From Axinella damicornis (taxonomy: Eukaryota; Porifera; Demospongiae; Axinellida; Axinellidae), in the NCBI GenBank assembly GCA_963931865.1, contig OZ007507.1, positions 4,618,077-4,682,076 of the forward strand: a DNA stretch of 64,000 nt. Direction: 5' to 3'. The notes beneath the pieces were generated by a model. That model worked only from the letters and a program-made list of their open reading frames with translations, had not been told where the DNA came from and made no database searches. The position numbers were made by a program, and so were the translations under genes. Positions within the stretch are counted from its first letter, which is position 1, and each line of letters opens with the position of its first letter. This document shows, in pieces, positions 11,449 to 23,898 of this stretch.

Positions 11449-13508
11449 CTTTCATTGGAGGAATTTTCCAGGAAGGCCGTTGGAGGGAGGAACTTCCAGG
11501 AGCTACGTAGGAACCGCAAAGGGGTTAACTCGTTAATTCAGCCTACTCAAAAGTGTACATGTGCCCTCCTAGCTGTTGTTCCTTAATCTAATTGGCTTCA
11601 GGTGTGCTCTGTTAACCCTTGAAAGTGCACATGATCACTCAGGCGTACTATGTTAAGTTAACCCTTGAATAAGTATTGCCCCCACTGCACCGAGTCTTCA
11701 CCAAATTTGATATTGTGCAACAAATGTTCACACAAACTTTCACTATCATCTTACCAGCAAGAGTGTCTTGCAATGACCACACCCCTCTCTGAAGCTGTCC
11801 TTACATAACCATCGTCTCATAATTGCAGGGCTTGGAACCGAGTGAGCTATGACAAGATAATGGCTGCGGGCATTAGAGAAGCCAGATTGTTATTTATATA
11901 CACATGCAGTGAGAGTACAGTTTACAAGTAAAGTGGCATATACACAAAATTCTGTGGTCCTTCAAGGGTTAAGACACCTGAGTGATCATGTGCACTTTAA
12001 ATTAGGGTTAACTTGAGCTCAAGGAGCAGCAGGAGTGGATCGATCGTTGTATTTCACATTGGGGAGAGCATTAGACCACTCTAGGTGACGTCACACTTTG
12101 GTAGTCCTGCGTACTATGGGCTTGGAACTGAGTAAGGCTGTGGCCCACCAAGCAATGGATTTGCACATAATTATACCAATGATGCTTTAGAGGGAGGTGG
12201 TCATAAATTATGCATGTTTCGTGGACCACCAAGCAATGGATTTACACATACAGTACCAACAAGATAGAAATGGTTTATAGGGAGCATTTGAGTCTGGGAT
12301 GGATGGACATCTCTCCAGTTCTGGACTTTACACTTTGGTATCACCGCATACTGGGTCACGACTTCGTACAGACCGAGGACATGCGTAGTTAAACTGAGGG
12401 ACAAAGTGCTATAACTGGTTCCTGTGTGGCAACATGTATAGCCCTCCGCTGCTGTGAACACACACGCACACCCAGACATCGACACACAAGGAGACACTCG
12501 TGGGAGAGACACCAACACTGGATGAAGAATGCGTATTTTGTCCCAACTTTACAGTCAACTGTGCATCCCATACAGCACAATAGCCAACCAGACCTATTCT
12601 GTTTCCGATAGCTTTCAGGTGTTTTTCTCACCGAAGGAGGATACAATTTGATATTGTGTTACCAGCTTTTTCATGTCACCGCAGGTAACAATAGCGTGTA
12701 TTGTGCGTGTACATGTCCTCCTGAATGTGTCCGATCATGTCTGAAGTCCACAATGGCAGGCTAGAATAGCAATCAGGCGACAGGTCCAGCTCAAACACTT
12801 GTGTGGTTCAAAGGTCGTGGCTGATTGCTCGAGTGGAATGTATGAATCATTAGCCAGTATACAACCTCATGCTATTTCCGGGTTGATTATTCACGGTTCA
12901 AAACCAAACTTGTCCCACAGAATTTTCTGTGGATTTGATTTCTCTCTCTAGCTCGGCCGTTAAGTAACAACCACCTTAGCTCATGCAACTGATTTCCTTG
13001 CCACTTTATGGTAGCAGGTGAACAACAGTCATCACATCATGTGTTCTAGAAGCACAGTATTACAACCTTCAAATAAAAAAATTATGCTGAACATCTTGGT
13101 ACATAATTATAATTATGTAATGCTAATGTGCCCCAGTCTTGTGCAACCCAGCTACTGTTTCAAGAGGGAGTTCCTCTCTTGAAATCACCTCATGATCAGT
13201 ACAACCAGGCCGGAACACAGTAGTACGTGCAGCTCACACGTAACTCAAATGATTATAAGGATGCAAATGCCAACAAGGTCTATCCCCCCCCCCCCCCCCC
13301 CCCCCCATCCTCCCCACTCCTCCCACGTGTAACTGCTCTTTGGCAGGCGTCATTTCGTTTGATCAATTCATTGATTACGCTCCTAAGACACACATGTGAG
13401 GGAAGTGTCCTCCCCCTGTGTGACCTTGCTTGTTTTTGAGTACACTCCAAGAAAGAAGATCAGACCAGTTGATGACAGGTGATAGAGTGATGACAGAAGT
13501 TGCCTTAA

Positions 13509-13514
13509 TTTAAT
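13509..13514 (-). terminator. Possible polyadenylation signal of INO80B
   Basis: ATTAAA on the minus strand lies one base after the INO80B stop codon (13516-13518). It is a common variant of the poly(A) signal, but very close to the stop, so a distal site may be the one used. Confidence 0.3.
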
Positions 13515-13515
13515 G

Positions 13516-13660
13516 CTATACTGCTAGTGTTTTGGTGTGATGTAAGGTTCTGAGTTTCCTGTAGCACTCGAGGCTGCACAGTGGAAGACTAGTGAGGGAA
13601 TCAGAATATCGCTTTACGTTGCTGCATCCTGATGCGGCACAGAGCTGGGGTCGGAGGGGC
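13516..13660 (-). CDS. INO80B: INO80B last exon: HIT-type zinc finger
   Basis: Acceptor ACACTTAG; the first G completes the Lys codon split from the previous exon. The sequence LCAASGCSNVKRYSD, then LPLCSLECYRKL, supplies the paired Cys ligands of a zf-HIT domain. TAG stop at 13516-13518. Confidence 0.9.
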
Positions 13661-16600
13661 CTAAGTGTGTGCGGAGGTATGTGTGTGCGTGGTGGTATGT
13701 GTGTGTGTGTGTGTGGTGGTGTGGGTGTGTGTGTGGTGGTATGGGCGTGTGTGTGTGTGTGTGGTAGTATGGGTGTGTGTGTGTGGTGGTATGGGTGTGT
13801 GTGTGTGTGGTGGTGGAGGTGTATGGGTGAGATGAGATGTGTGTGGTGGTGGAGGTGTATGGGTGAGATGAGATGTGAGTGGATGGTATGCACAGGGAAA
13901 GAGAGGGACATATTACAAATGAAGTCTCCACTCCACACAAACCCCACAGAAAACCCACAATGAACCTCAGCTATCACACTTTCACATCAAACTGCAAAGT
14001 GCAAGTGTCCATGTTAGAAGATACCCTTTGGCCCACTTGGAAACCCACGTGTCCATTAGCTTGTGGGCGGACACGACAGATGGTAGTGTAGGTTAATGCC
14101 AGGGTTCAAATGTGATGACTGTTCGGTAAACAACCAAACACATAGTGCCTTAGGAACTGAAAGTGTGTATTACACGATTGTACACCCACAAGAGCTGCTG
14201 TTTGCAGATGGGATTTTCAACAACTGGTTTTCACAGCACACCCACCACCTTGTTTACCAGTTTAATTAATGAGGCCAGAGTCTACTGCACCCACACACTC
14301 TCTACATGCAACCTGTTCAGAACTACACGTACACACGAATAACTTAGCTAGCCTCATTCTCAGGCCTCCTTCAGTTTTTGTCTTGGCACCGAAGTGCCGA
14401 GACACAATGCTGGATGCGTAGGTACTAGTTCGTGCCCAGACCCCACCCCTCGCGGGAAAGAGGGTCTGGCGACTTTGCGCAGAAACCGCGGTCCTCATTA
14501 AAAATTCGTACTTTTAGGAAGGAATTTCAGACTGCCAATGAAATTGTAGAGAATTTAATTTTCTCTTTGTTAATAGTGTGACGTCATCGGTAAAACTACT
14601 TGCGAATGGGAAACAGAAATGGATAGCTACCTGTGCTGTCCAAGAACTTCTAGTGCCGCGGATCGGCACAGCAATTTCCAATACTGACAGCGATTGCCAC
14701 TCGCCAAGGCTGGAAACACGAAACCTGGCTTCACGAATTGAACGAAGAAATCTCTAACTCCGTGGATACCTGGCGACGGTGGGTCAATAATTCTTCTAGA
14801 CAATGGCAGGGCTTTTTTTGAGACAACAATGACTAGTCATCACTGCACAATTTATCACTGAAAAGTAATGATGCAGCTGCAGATCATTACTTCTCACTAT
14901 ATGCGTAATTAAACAGCACCTGGGAATTACGCATGTACATGTCTGATAAACAATGAATAATAAATGAAGACCGAGGATGTTGCTGAGAGTCACCAGACAG
15001 ATTTTCCGTACACGTTTCCAGCTGGGCACGAGACTACGTAGGTACGTACGTAGTACGTACGTGGTACGTACGTCGCTTTTCGCAATGCGCCCGCGCAAGT
15101 GCTGCACGCATGCTCTACACCCTTAATAGGGTGTCAAATGTATTTATAGCCTGCAAGTAGATCTTCAAAATTGATTATGGGTTTGCATGGCTGCTCATGA
15201 ATCCTCTTACCAAGACTGCTGCTACGTACTGTAGCTCTACTCTAATAATACTTAATTCAGGACAATGAATACTCACCCATCCAGTGTGCTGCACTCAGCC
15301 ATCCCAAGTGCATACCAGCTCTAGCTAGCTAGCTATAGGCCTATAGATAAGTGCTGAAAGAATTGGCCAAGGTGTTGACTAAACATCAAGCCCAGACACG
15401 ACCATACCCTTTGGGTGAACATTCCTAATAAAGGGTTAAGCAGCTGCCATGGCCTCTGCATGATTCTAGCTGATACCAAGTTGTGCCGAGACACATCAAG
15501 TCTTTTAAGGACTCACTTGTTAATCACTTGAAGTATGCAATTGCAGAGGGGAAGCCTGGGAGATATGGTCGCCTGCAGTGACACGAGGATATTGAGGCCC
15601 TTTCTTGCAATGCCCATCCCAAGGGCTGAAGGCGAGCATTCACAAGGCAGCATCAATACTGCTCACTGTTCAGGACGCTGATGAATTATTACGATTAGGC
15701 ACTGCCCCCATTGTGTCTAACCTCTGTCTACCTGATGTCACTGCATGTGACCAGATCTCCCAGGCCTCCCACTATGTATTCGCATATACTGCAAGCAGTC
15801 AATGACACACCACTGAACACACCACAAAAACCTTTTGCTCTTCCATAAGGACTTAGCCTCGTCCCAAGGCTACATAGGGAAAGGAAAAGAAATGTGTTTT
15901 TCCTTCCCCTCCGTGTGGTCTGGGAACAGGACTTACTTCTTTGCCTGCTGTGGCTTGAGAGGGAACTCCATTCCAGGAGGGAGGGACAGGAGTGTCCCAC
16001 TGGTGCTGCTGTTGGTGAACCTGATGTGCGGGTGTGTTGGCTCGTGAGGCAGTTTAGGCTGGTGGTAGGGAGAGGAGGAGGGGGAGGGGGAGGAGGAGGG
16101 GGAGAGGGGGAGGAGGAGGGGGAGGAGGAGGGGGAGAGGGGGAGGAGGAGGGAGAGAGGGGGAGGGGGAGGAGGAGGGAGAGCGGGGGAGGGGGGAGAAG
16201 GAGGGAGAGGGGGAAGGGGGAGGAGGAGGGAAAAAGAGGAGGGAAGAGGGGAGAGGGGGAGGGGGGAAGAGAGGGGGAGGGGTGAGGAGGAGGAATTAAG
16301 GGGGAGGAGGAGGGAAATGAGGGAGGATGTTGACTTAAGATTGTGTTTTCTGGCCCAATGATTGTGAATGCAGGACATCGTGGGGCGAGCATGAGCAACA
16401 GCTGCATCCCACTGAGGAGAGAATGAAGCTGTTGAGTGTCAGCGAGGTCACAACGTGCTGGCACCAGTCTAGCTGGGTCTGGCGCATAACTATTCAGCCC
16501 TTCCTTCTTGATCTAGCTCGTTTGTTGCTCTTTGCTTTTGCCTTCTGCAGGTTTGATACCTTCTCAGCCTCGTTCCCCATAATGCACTGCTCCTTCCATC

Positions 16601-19594
16601 GACTATGTACCGTCAAGTAGGAGTCCAAATGTATATTGCATGCGCCAGATGCACGGAATCAGAATGACGTTAGGAAATGTAACGTTTCGTACTTCGAATC
16701 GCATGCACCAGAGTTACGGTATGGGGTTAGAGATCGACACCCCTCGACTACAACTAGAGTGGGCTCTCTCATGCTCGTCTAGAAATCAATACATCACAAT
16801 GGTGCCATACACGGCCATTTGCTCACCTCTTCGTCTTTCTTCTTAGTTGTCTGCTTCTCCAACAGTCTCCTCACTGTCTCCGCCTGTGGGGGAAATAGCA
16901 CCGGCAGGGTTAACAGTATGCTCTGCACACAGACTCACTTTGCAAACCATAATCAAGTTCCCCACAAAGCTTAGCAACCAAGTGTAAGTTGATAAGGATC
17001 CACTGGCAGCCATCAGATCTATTTTCTGTCTTGAGCATATTGCATGGAAGACGAGCAGTGAGAGTGAGTGAGTGATGTGTGGACACAGTAGTGTTGATTG
17101 ACCACTAGTATAATGTAGAAAGTTGTCTCAGTAATCTTCAGGATCCTCACTACCCAAACAGCTGCTTCTACATGTATGTCTGACTCAATCTTAGCCTCGT
17201 TCCCAGTCCCATGCCCAGCTTTTCGTCACTTGCTTGCAGTACAGCAAGCGAAGAAAAGCTGGGCGTGGGACTGGGAACAGGCTAACTCAATCTTGTCCCT
17301 GGTCCTCTCCTCCTCTGCTTTCCACATACTTGACCTTTGAACCAAGCAAAGCTCCTCTCAGTTCAAAGGTCAAGTAAGCGGTCACAAAAGAGACCGAGGA
17401 GGACCTGGGGACGAGGCTAGGTGTCTTCAAGCCAGCTGCATGCTCAGAGTATTCAGCACTCTTCGTATTTTCACTTGTGTCTGCAAGGGATGATTGTTGC
17501 TGCCAAAATTTGGAAAACAATTTCCACCGCACATTGTGACATGCCAACAGGAGCGCATAATGAGGTAGACAGCGGAAGGGAGGAGCGTGAAACGATCACG
17601 CAAAAGATCCCCACGGTAGTCCTTCATGAAGGATCACTACTAGAAGACAGAGAGAAGCCAGTATTTCTTCTGCTGTCTACCTCATTATGCGCTCCTGCAT
17701 GCCAATTTTGGAACTAAACTTGGATTGGCAGAAACAGCACTCCTGTTCTATAGGGTGACTGATGTGCCATTTCTGCCATTACTGGACCAAAATTGGAAGA
17801 GTCGTTGCACTAGGTATGGGTATCTGAATGAGATGTGAAGCTGGGAATTGTGCCATTGTGGTCAGCATAAGGAGAGCTTTCAAATGATGTCCTTAAAACG
17901 ATTTTTCATCTCAGTCGCATTTTTGTAAAAAATCGCAGTCAGCCAAAGGCTATAATCCATGGTTTTTCATGATTTTGGGTCAAAATTCACCCGACAGCAA
18001 AAATGACTTCATTGGAATGCTCCATCCGTGCTGATCACAATGGTGCAAATCCCAGCTTCACATCTCATTCCTAGCCCAAGATACCTAGCATGTCAGTATA
18101 CTGTACATATGTAAACTGGAGGTGTAGGCCTGGGAACGAGGCTATGCATAAAGTGGCAGCTAGTGTACATGTAGCAAACCAGACAAGACATATCCTTGGT
18201 GTGCAATCGCTCTGCCAATTTTGGCTTTTTGTTCCATTTTTTTGGCAGAAATGGCACATCAGCCACCCTACAGAGCAGGAGTACATGCTGTTTCTGCCAA
18301 TTTTACATGTCAAAGTGTGCCATAATTGGTAGAAAATGTTTCGCCAGTTTAGGCATGTGAACATTTCACAAGGCTGCCGTTGCTTCGCTCACAATACATG
18401 TGGTTTGCTGAGAACGCCAGTACCTTGAGCACCTCATTAACACCACACATGCCACAAGATTTCAAGGGAACAACTTCTACATGTACACACTTGTGCCAGA
18501 GACTCCCGCTCCACGACAGGTATGGATACAAGCATCCATGAAATGACATTCATGTATGTGCCTGCACTGTACTCCTCGCTCCTCCACTTCCATGCATGCA
18601 TTATATATATGCAAAACATGGGTGTGAAAAGCAGGACAACTTTCACACACAGACAAGTCCATAACTCTGTCTCTCTCTTCCTAGTTCTCACTTTCCTCTT
18701 CGTAGTGTGCAAACACGCTGGGAAAGGTGGGAACAAGGAGGTTTGCTGGTACGTACAGGAGGCACGCCTGCTCTTTAGCGAAGAAGACACAAAACATGTG
18801 TTAACCTTTGTGTAACAAAGTGACAAGTTTACAGCTAGGTGTGAGGTCTTGTACACACCCAGCTAGCCAGCAGTCAGTACAGGTCAGTCCAAAGGGCTCC
18901 GGTGTTACCACTCAATTGCACCCGAACACCAACAAGCTGAGAGCAAGTGAAAGTCGTAGGTGAGAACAAGAGAGATTACTGCCAGGTGCCAAGTAAGAGA
19001 GAAGCTTAGGCAAGCTGGGTAACAACATCCTGCATGATGTAGCTCTTACTGTATAAGGAATTTTGGTATGACTGCTAATTCCAGGAACTTACAAAGAGGG
19101 GAGGGGAGATCTCCATCGGCATGTTATGATCTAAGGTTGTCCGATGGTTTGAAAAACTACGACATGGTAGTCCAAGTTTATCGACGATACAACACGATAG
19201 CCCTTTATCGTCGGAATCGGACAACCTTCATTGTACATGGAAGAATGTACGCAAGTTGAATGCTCCTTCATGCAGCTTCGTGGCACTGGCTCATAAGCTC
19301 CTGATAGCGCATATATACAGTAGTCGTGTGTTATTAATTGCAGCTCACTTTAAGCACAAGTTTGCTTGGTACAGGTTTGACTCTCATCCCAAGCTACTCA
19401 TTGTTAAGCGCTGAAGTCTTCTTCCAGAAACTGCCATTTTCGATCCTACGTATGGAGCGGAAATTCACATTTCCTCTTTCAGGAATGTCATTCAAAATGA
19501 ATGTTATTTGGCGCATGTGTAGAAATGCAGGTCATTATTGCCGAGCGCCTTAGTGCGAGGCAACTAATCGTGCAGCGTAGTCACATTACGTCTG

Positions 19595-19644
<50 letters not shown>

Positions 19645-22543
19645 ACACTTTAATTGCGCGGGGCAGGGGGCGGCTGCATCGCTGCGGTTTCTGTGGTCCC
19701 GATAGCCACGTGCATGTACTGCGCGTGCGAAATGCAGAGTTGAGAAAGAAGCGATCTATACAGGGAAAAGGGACACTGCCTCAGAAGAGAGTAAGGCAAA
19801 GGAGAGAGAGTCTGACAGATTGACGAAGAAGCGATGTATAAAAGGAGAGTTTAGCGGAGACAAGTAAGACAAACGTTTACTCTAGGCCATGGTACGTACA
19901 TATACAGTGTCGAAGGGTGTAGAACCTTGCTAACGTCTTCGTATTCTTCCTGGCAACGCTTAGCCATCTTCAACCTTCAGCAACTTCGCACAACTTTTAA
20001 ACTTCGCACACTGAACTGACCTTCGTTTTTCTTCCACAGGAAACCACGCTTACTATTACAGATTGTGAGCATGCGCGAGGCACAGATACTGCACATGCGT
20101 ATTCCTAGTAACACACGACTACAGTATGTAGCTTGAGCTGGATGGGGTTGAGCTCTTCATCCCCCTGCACACAGGGTGAGTGCCTGTGTGGTACTGTTGT
20201 AAAGATAGAGGACAATGTCCGATAGTTTATCCTCCATCTTCTCCTTCCTGTGTGTGGTACTGGATAGAGGACAATGTCCTAGTTATTAGTTTATCCTCCA
20301 TCTGATATGTACCCGTAGTATACAGCCTGCATGGTCTAAGGTGTGTTCTTACCTTTCTCCTCTCTTTCCTCTTCTGTGCCTGCAGTCTCCTCTTGCGGTT
20401 CTTCTCTGTCTTCTTCAACATCATTTCCTCCGTCATTTCCAACGATGCCTTCGCAATGGGAAGCTCCAACAGCTCTCGCTCAGCTCCATCCCCCAACATG
20501 GCTTTCTGGAATGTGTGCATGAGTGGGGGTGAGGAGAGAGGAGAGGCAGGGAGGGAGAGGCAAGGAGAGAGAGGTGGGGGGAGGGAAGAAGCAGGGAGGG
20601 AGAGGTGGGGGGAGGGAAAAGGCAGGGAGGGAACAGGCAGGGAAGGAGAGGTAGGGGGAGGGAACAGGCAGGGAGGGGGAGGTAGGGGGAGGGAACAGGC
20701 AGGGAGGGGGAGGTAGGGGGAGGGAACAGGCAGTGAGGGAGAGGTAGGGGGAGGGAACATGCAGGGAGGGAGAGGTGGGGCAGTGGGAAGAAGTCGAGAC
20801 CATCAGTGCATGTGCACACACCAATACATACCTCAGCCACACACCATACATACCCCGGCCACACATCTCACACACCTGCCTTGCAGTGAGAGAACCCTGA
20901 TCTTTTTTCCTAGGAAGGTACCCTCTCTCGTCCACTTGCCCCGCCTCCAGGGCATCCAGCCACGCCTCCTCCTCCACGTCACTGTGGTCATTGCTCTCAG
21001 GGATGCCTGAGGGTGGGACACACCGTATGCTGCTGATGGCATAGCAGGTGAACAATCAACTCATCATCCAACCCGATGGATATGCACTCAGCGGTGTATG
21101 ATCCGTCTCCCCTACTGAAATGTCACTCCCCACCCAGTCCTCCTCTACTAAACCCCTTGACCCAACATACACGTACTCAGCGGTGCACGATCTGTCTCCC
21201 CCAGTGAAATGTCAGTCCTCCTCTGCCAATCCTCTCAACCCAACGTACATGCACTCAGTGGTATACAACCCGTCTCTCTTACTGCAACGTACATGTACTC
21301 AGTGGTGTACGATCCGTCTCCCCCACTGAAATGTCACTCCCTGCCCAGTCCTCCTCTGCCACACCCACCGAGCTGATGGCCTTGAAGGACTCACTGTCAG
21401 CTACACTGCTGGCATCGTCAGGTAGGAAAGATGAAGGTGTCTCACTGCGTGTGCTATGGGAGGAGGGACATCTCAGATATGAGAGTGAACTGGTAATGCC
21501 ATTCAGCACCTCTAAAGTATAGGTACGGAAACATGGGAATGGTCGGAAAAAATGCCCTGACCAACCGGTACCAGGTTAGCTGTAAACCCTGACCCAGCCT
21601 ACTAGTCTAACTATTGAGGAATCCCAAACATCTCATGTACGCATCTCATGTACGCAAGAGGGTCTGGTGCATTACAATCCCATGTGGAATTCAACTGAAG
21701 GTACTTGACGTCAGAATCACAGAAGTGCAAGAGTTGTCATGATGTCTATCCACACCAGTGCATCTCTATTAGACACCTCTCTTTCTCTGTCACTAGCGGA
21801 ATGTAAAAAAAAAATGGATGAGAATATCACAGCTAATTTGTACGCGTGCAAATTTCAACTCAACAAGGAGAACGAAGCTGCCAGGCAAACTCATCGTCTT
21901 GTATCAGACCGGCAGTGGATGTTGCACTGCCAGGTAGCTAAACTCACCTGGTATTGACAGGCAGTGGATGTTGTGCAGACCAAGCACCGGATGGGTAGCT
22001 CGGTTCTTCATGGTGTCAAGCATAATTCAGATTTGTCGTCGAGGAATTTACGTAACACAGGAAATTTTTCTGGTTTCAAAACCAGAGAAAGAAATACTGT
22101 AGTGATATGATTGTTACAGCAGAACAAATTCGAGTATATGCCAGACACTCTTCTGTATGTGCACGAGGGTCTGGCTTCGCCATACTAACTTCCCCACCTC
22201 CATTCTTGCACTACACTAGAGGTACGAACGGACTGGGAATGAGGCTACAAACAGACTGGGTATGAAGTTAGGAATGGACTGGGAATGAAGCTAGGGAATG
22301 AGGCTAGGAACAGACTGGGAATGAGACCAACCATTACTCACGTGGTGCTACTGCTGGAGATGAGCTTATTCCCAAGCTTTATTTTGAGTGTGAGGGGGCG
22401 TGATCCAGAGGAACTCCTAAGCCCCTCCCTAGCCCTCTCTCCTTTTTCCCCTCCTCCCACCTCCTCACTCGACTTGGACTTGTGTTTCTTATGGTGGGTT
22501 TTCTTGTGCTTCTTTTTTGGACTCCCATGTTCACTGCTAGTGG
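13516..22543 (-). CDS. INO80B: INO80B (IES2/PAPA-1) subunit of INO80 chromatin remodeller, 5' exon missing
   Basis: INO80B is a nuclear subunit of the ATP-dependent INO80 nucleosome-remodelling complex (family knowledge). Seven minus-strand exons join with consistent phase: 22342-22543, 21283-21453, 20876-21029, 20353-20505, 16827-16883, 15937-16058 and 13516-13660. They encode about 334 residues; human INO80B is about 356. In order one sees a Lys/His-rich stretch (KKKHKKTHHKKHKSKS), LTLKIKLGNKL, the acidic EEEAWLDALEAGQVDERG block with SLTARQ, the PAPA-1 core (TEEMMLKKTEKNRKRRLQAQ) and a C-terminal HIT-type zinc finger with CAASGC and CSLECY. The first exon was not found; it should lie upstream of 22543, perhaps beyond the 2-kb transposon at 23.9-25.9 kb. 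Two acceptors follow very long pyrimidine tracts. Confidence 0.9.
13661..15936 (-). other. INO80B last intron
   Basis: It holds a GT/GGT-rich microsatellite (about 13672-13870) next to the acceptor, a solo TAGCCTCATTCTCAGGCC repeat end near 14350 and an (ACGT)-rich palindromic run (about 15033-15073). No exon was recognised. Confidence 0.5.
15937..16058 (-). CDS. INO80B: INO80B exon: linker before the zinc finger
   Basis: It starts after CCACCAG at the end of a pyrimidine tract of about 250 bp, and ends AA|GTAAGT. It encodes HIRFTNSSTSGTLLSLPPGM, corresponding to the conserved VRY..(S/T)...LS.PPG segment just upstream of the HIT finger. Confidence 0.85.
16059..16318. repeat. Purine-rich GAGGGG tract (pyrimidine tract in INO80B sense)
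   Basis: About 250 bp are almost pure A/G on the + strand, i.e. C/T in the gene's sense. It ends directly at the acceptor of the 15937-16058 exon and acts as an outsized polypyrimidine tract. Confidence 0.85.
16827..16883 (-). CDS. INO80B: INO80B small exon after PAPA-1 core
   Basis: The 57-bp phase-0 exon between CCCCCACAG and GAG|GTGAGC encodes AETVRRLLEKQTTKKKDEE. It aligns in position with the (I/V)xRL(L/T)K segment that ends the PAPA-1 region. Confidence 0.75.
17192..17284. mobile_element. Foldback MITE, TAGCCTC family, perfect 9-bp TSD
   Basis: A 93-bp palindrome with a TAGCCTCGTTCCCAGTCCC end, flanked by ACTCAATCT at 17183-17191 and 17285-17293. It lies in an INO80B intron. Confidence 0.85.
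17541..17704. repeat. Inverted repeat, 33-bp arms
   Basis: Arms 17541-17573 and 17672-17704 are complementary apart from one or two bases (core GAGCGCATAATGAGGTAGAC), with a loop of about 98 bp. Confidence 0.8.
17826..18071. repeat. Inverted repeat, about 42-bp arms
   Basis: The left arm, around GAGATGTGAAGCTGGGA, pairs with the right arm TCCCAGCTTCACATCTC; the inner part is A/T-rich. It is probably a decayed foldback element. Confidence 0.7.
20353..20505 (-). CDS. INO80B: INO80B exon: PAPA-1 conserved core
   Basis: Acceptor CACATTCCAG, donor AAG|GTAAGAAC; 51 codons in phase 0. The sequence runs KAMLGDGAERELLELP, then TEEMMLKKTEKNRKRRLQAQ and KRKERRK. This Arg/Lys helix after TEEM is the family signature. 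A 31-bp pyrimidine-rich tandem array precedes the acceptor. Confidence 0.9.
20530..20775. repeat. 31-bp tandem array in an INO80B intron
   Basis: The GAACAGGCA motif recurs every 31 bp (20631, 20662, 20693, 20724, 20755) in purine-rich sequence. In the gene's sense it is a pyrimidine-rich tract just upstream of the 20505 acceptor. Confidence 0.8.
20876..21453 (-). CDS. INO80B: INO80B exons: acidic linker and DALEKGEL-type block
   Basis: Exon 21283-21453 (acceptor CCCATAG) encodes an acidic/Ser-rich linker with EEDWAGSDISVGETD. Exon 20876-21029 encodes EEEAWLDALEAGQVDERG and ends SLTARQ|GTGTGT. The phases fit (AC|C, CA|C). An alternative acceptor at 21006 would shorten the second exon. The intron between them carries tandem copies related to the end of the first exon. 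Confidence 0.75.
21076..21365. repeat. Tandem copies spanning an INO80B exon-intron border
   Basis: Blocks with GTACTCAG.GGT.TA.GATC.GTCTCCC and TGAAATGTCA recur at about 21085, 21175, 21240 and 21295. The copy at 21283-21365 is part of the coding exon; the others lie in the adjoining intron. Confidence 0.7.
22342..22543 (-). CDS. INO80B: INO80B exon: Lys/His-rich region and KIKLG motif
   Basis: Acceptor CTCTTCAG, donor AC|GTGAGT. It encodes SPKKKHKKTHHKKHKSKS, an acidic/Gly spacer and LTLKIKLGNKLISS. The basic run followed by LKIKLG is characteristic of the INO80B N-terminal third. It begins in phase 1, so an upstream coding exon must exist. Confidence 0.85.
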
Positions 22544-22928
22544 CTGAAGAGCAGATATGGAGACATACAAATCACAAAAAAACGACTGAAGCTCTTTGTA
22601 GTTTAGGGCTTACAGGACAGACATTACCCTCCACTCCAAGCTTACATCTAATTTCATTTGTGCCATCAACCTTACCGTCTCTCTCCCGTTTTTTCCCCAT
22701 TCTCACAAGTACACAACACAGCTGTTCAGTTCACTCTCTCTAATAATGCGTGAGAAACATTGCAAAGCAAAAGGTCAAAGTACAAACGCCAACCGCCGTG
22801 AAACTCAAACTGTTTCTACACTTGGATTTCGTGTAGATGGACGCAGAGCTCCTAAAAAAATGTGCCACACTTTAAGCGCTACCTTTTCGTCCCTGATTGC
22901 ACCGGCAACTGCACATGTAGTCTCGCGG

Positions 22929-22987
22929 GCCAGCCTCTCGCCACACCCACTACCCTGTAGTGGGTGTGCATGTGGCGAGAGGCTGGC
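22929..22987. repeat. Hairpin-forming palindrome
   Basis: GGCCAGCCTCTCGCCACACC pairs with its complement ending GGCGAGAGGCTGGCC across a short loop containing CCTGTAG. It is a candidate small foldback element; no clear duplication was seen. Confidence 0.65.
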
Positions 22988-23399
22988 CTGTGCACATGAC
23001 CGCACCCGAAGGGGGAGGGGCTAAAGCCAAATTATAAGCACAGAACAATGATGGTGTTTGCACCTCATCAACTGTCTCTGTGGCATGTTCCAACATGCAA
23101 TGCTGTGTTTTCAAATGGAGCAGCAGCCGTAAGGCAGTTGGTTGTGTTTAGTATGCAAAGCAAAGGGGAAAGTAATAACGCTATCCTTTGTTAATGATAA
23201 GTACGCACTTCACCAAATAAGTTCTCTGTAACTATGACTGTTCCTTTTTACAGCATATCATAATACAGCATTGGTGTCCACTTCAAGCACTTTTTGCAAT
23301 GTCAAAAAGTATAAATATTATGCAAGAGGCATTATCAACACACCACGTTGCCACATGAATCATCATAATAATTGCCTGTTTGTGATTGGCATACTTCAT

Positions 23400-23720
23400 G
23401 TGTGAACACCCATCCCTACACCCCACCTTCATGCCACACCCCCATGCACCCCGCCCACCCCCATGCACCCAGCCCACCCCCATGCACCCCACCAACCCAC
23501 ATGCACCCCACCCACCCACATGCACCACCACCCTAACCCCCAATGCTCCCCACCAACCCACATGCACCCCACCCACCCACATGCACCCCCACCCCCCAAT
23601 GCTCCCCACCCCCAATGCTCCCCGCCCCCCAATGCTCCCCGCCCGCCAATGCTCCCCGCCCCCCAATGCTCCCCGCCCCCCAATGCTCCCCCCCAATGCT
23701 CCCCACCCCCCGAGCGAAGA
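23400..23720. repeat. C-rich tandem repeats (CCCCAATGCTCC and CCACATGCACC)
   Basis: Dozens of short units of CCCCCCAATGCTCCCCGC and CCCACATGCACCCCA make a pyrimidine/C-rich block. Long open frames here are repeat artefacts. Confidence 0.85.
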
Positions 23721-23898
23721 TGCAGCAAGGGTAAGGTTAGGGTGAGGGCTCACCTCACCTTAACCTCACCCAAGCTAAACCTAGCGCCCGAATGGCTAGG
23801 ACACAATTTGACTCGCTTTATATACTCGCCGAAGCCTGCTGGCAAACGCGTGCATGCATGCAAGCACGCGCACCCGGGTACCTGTAATACTCTAATTT

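Larger units (their letters stand above)
10508..13515. other. Convergent intergenic region with repeats
   Basis: I see no gene. It holds a palindrome at 10846-10867, a 119-bp tandem duplication (11211-11448) and an inverted pair (about 11620-11650 against 11970-12000, around AAGTGCACATGATCACTCAG). A 41-bp direct repeat (12136-12176 and 12226-12266) and a C23 run (13284-13306) are also present. It separates the 3' ends of two convergent genes. Confidence 0.5.
16884..20352 (-). other. INO80B intron rich in inverted repeats
   Basis: It contains the foldback MITE at 17192-17284, a degenerate neighbour (17294-17415), and inverted pairs 17541-17573/17672-17704 and 17826-17867/18030-18071. A short inverted pair 19133-19145/19216-19228 (AAGGTTGTCCGAT) and an AT microsatellite (19599-19639) follow. 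No exon was recognised. Confidence 0.5.

Noticed and set aside
13592..13977. Long His/Thr or Cys/Val-rich open frames
   Set aside because: They are translations of a GT/CA-type microsatellite in an INO80B intron.
15728..16464. Ser/Pro-rich and Gly/Glu-rich open frames over 16.1-16.3 kb
   Set aside because: They are low-complexity translations of the purine tract; only 15937-16058 is coding.
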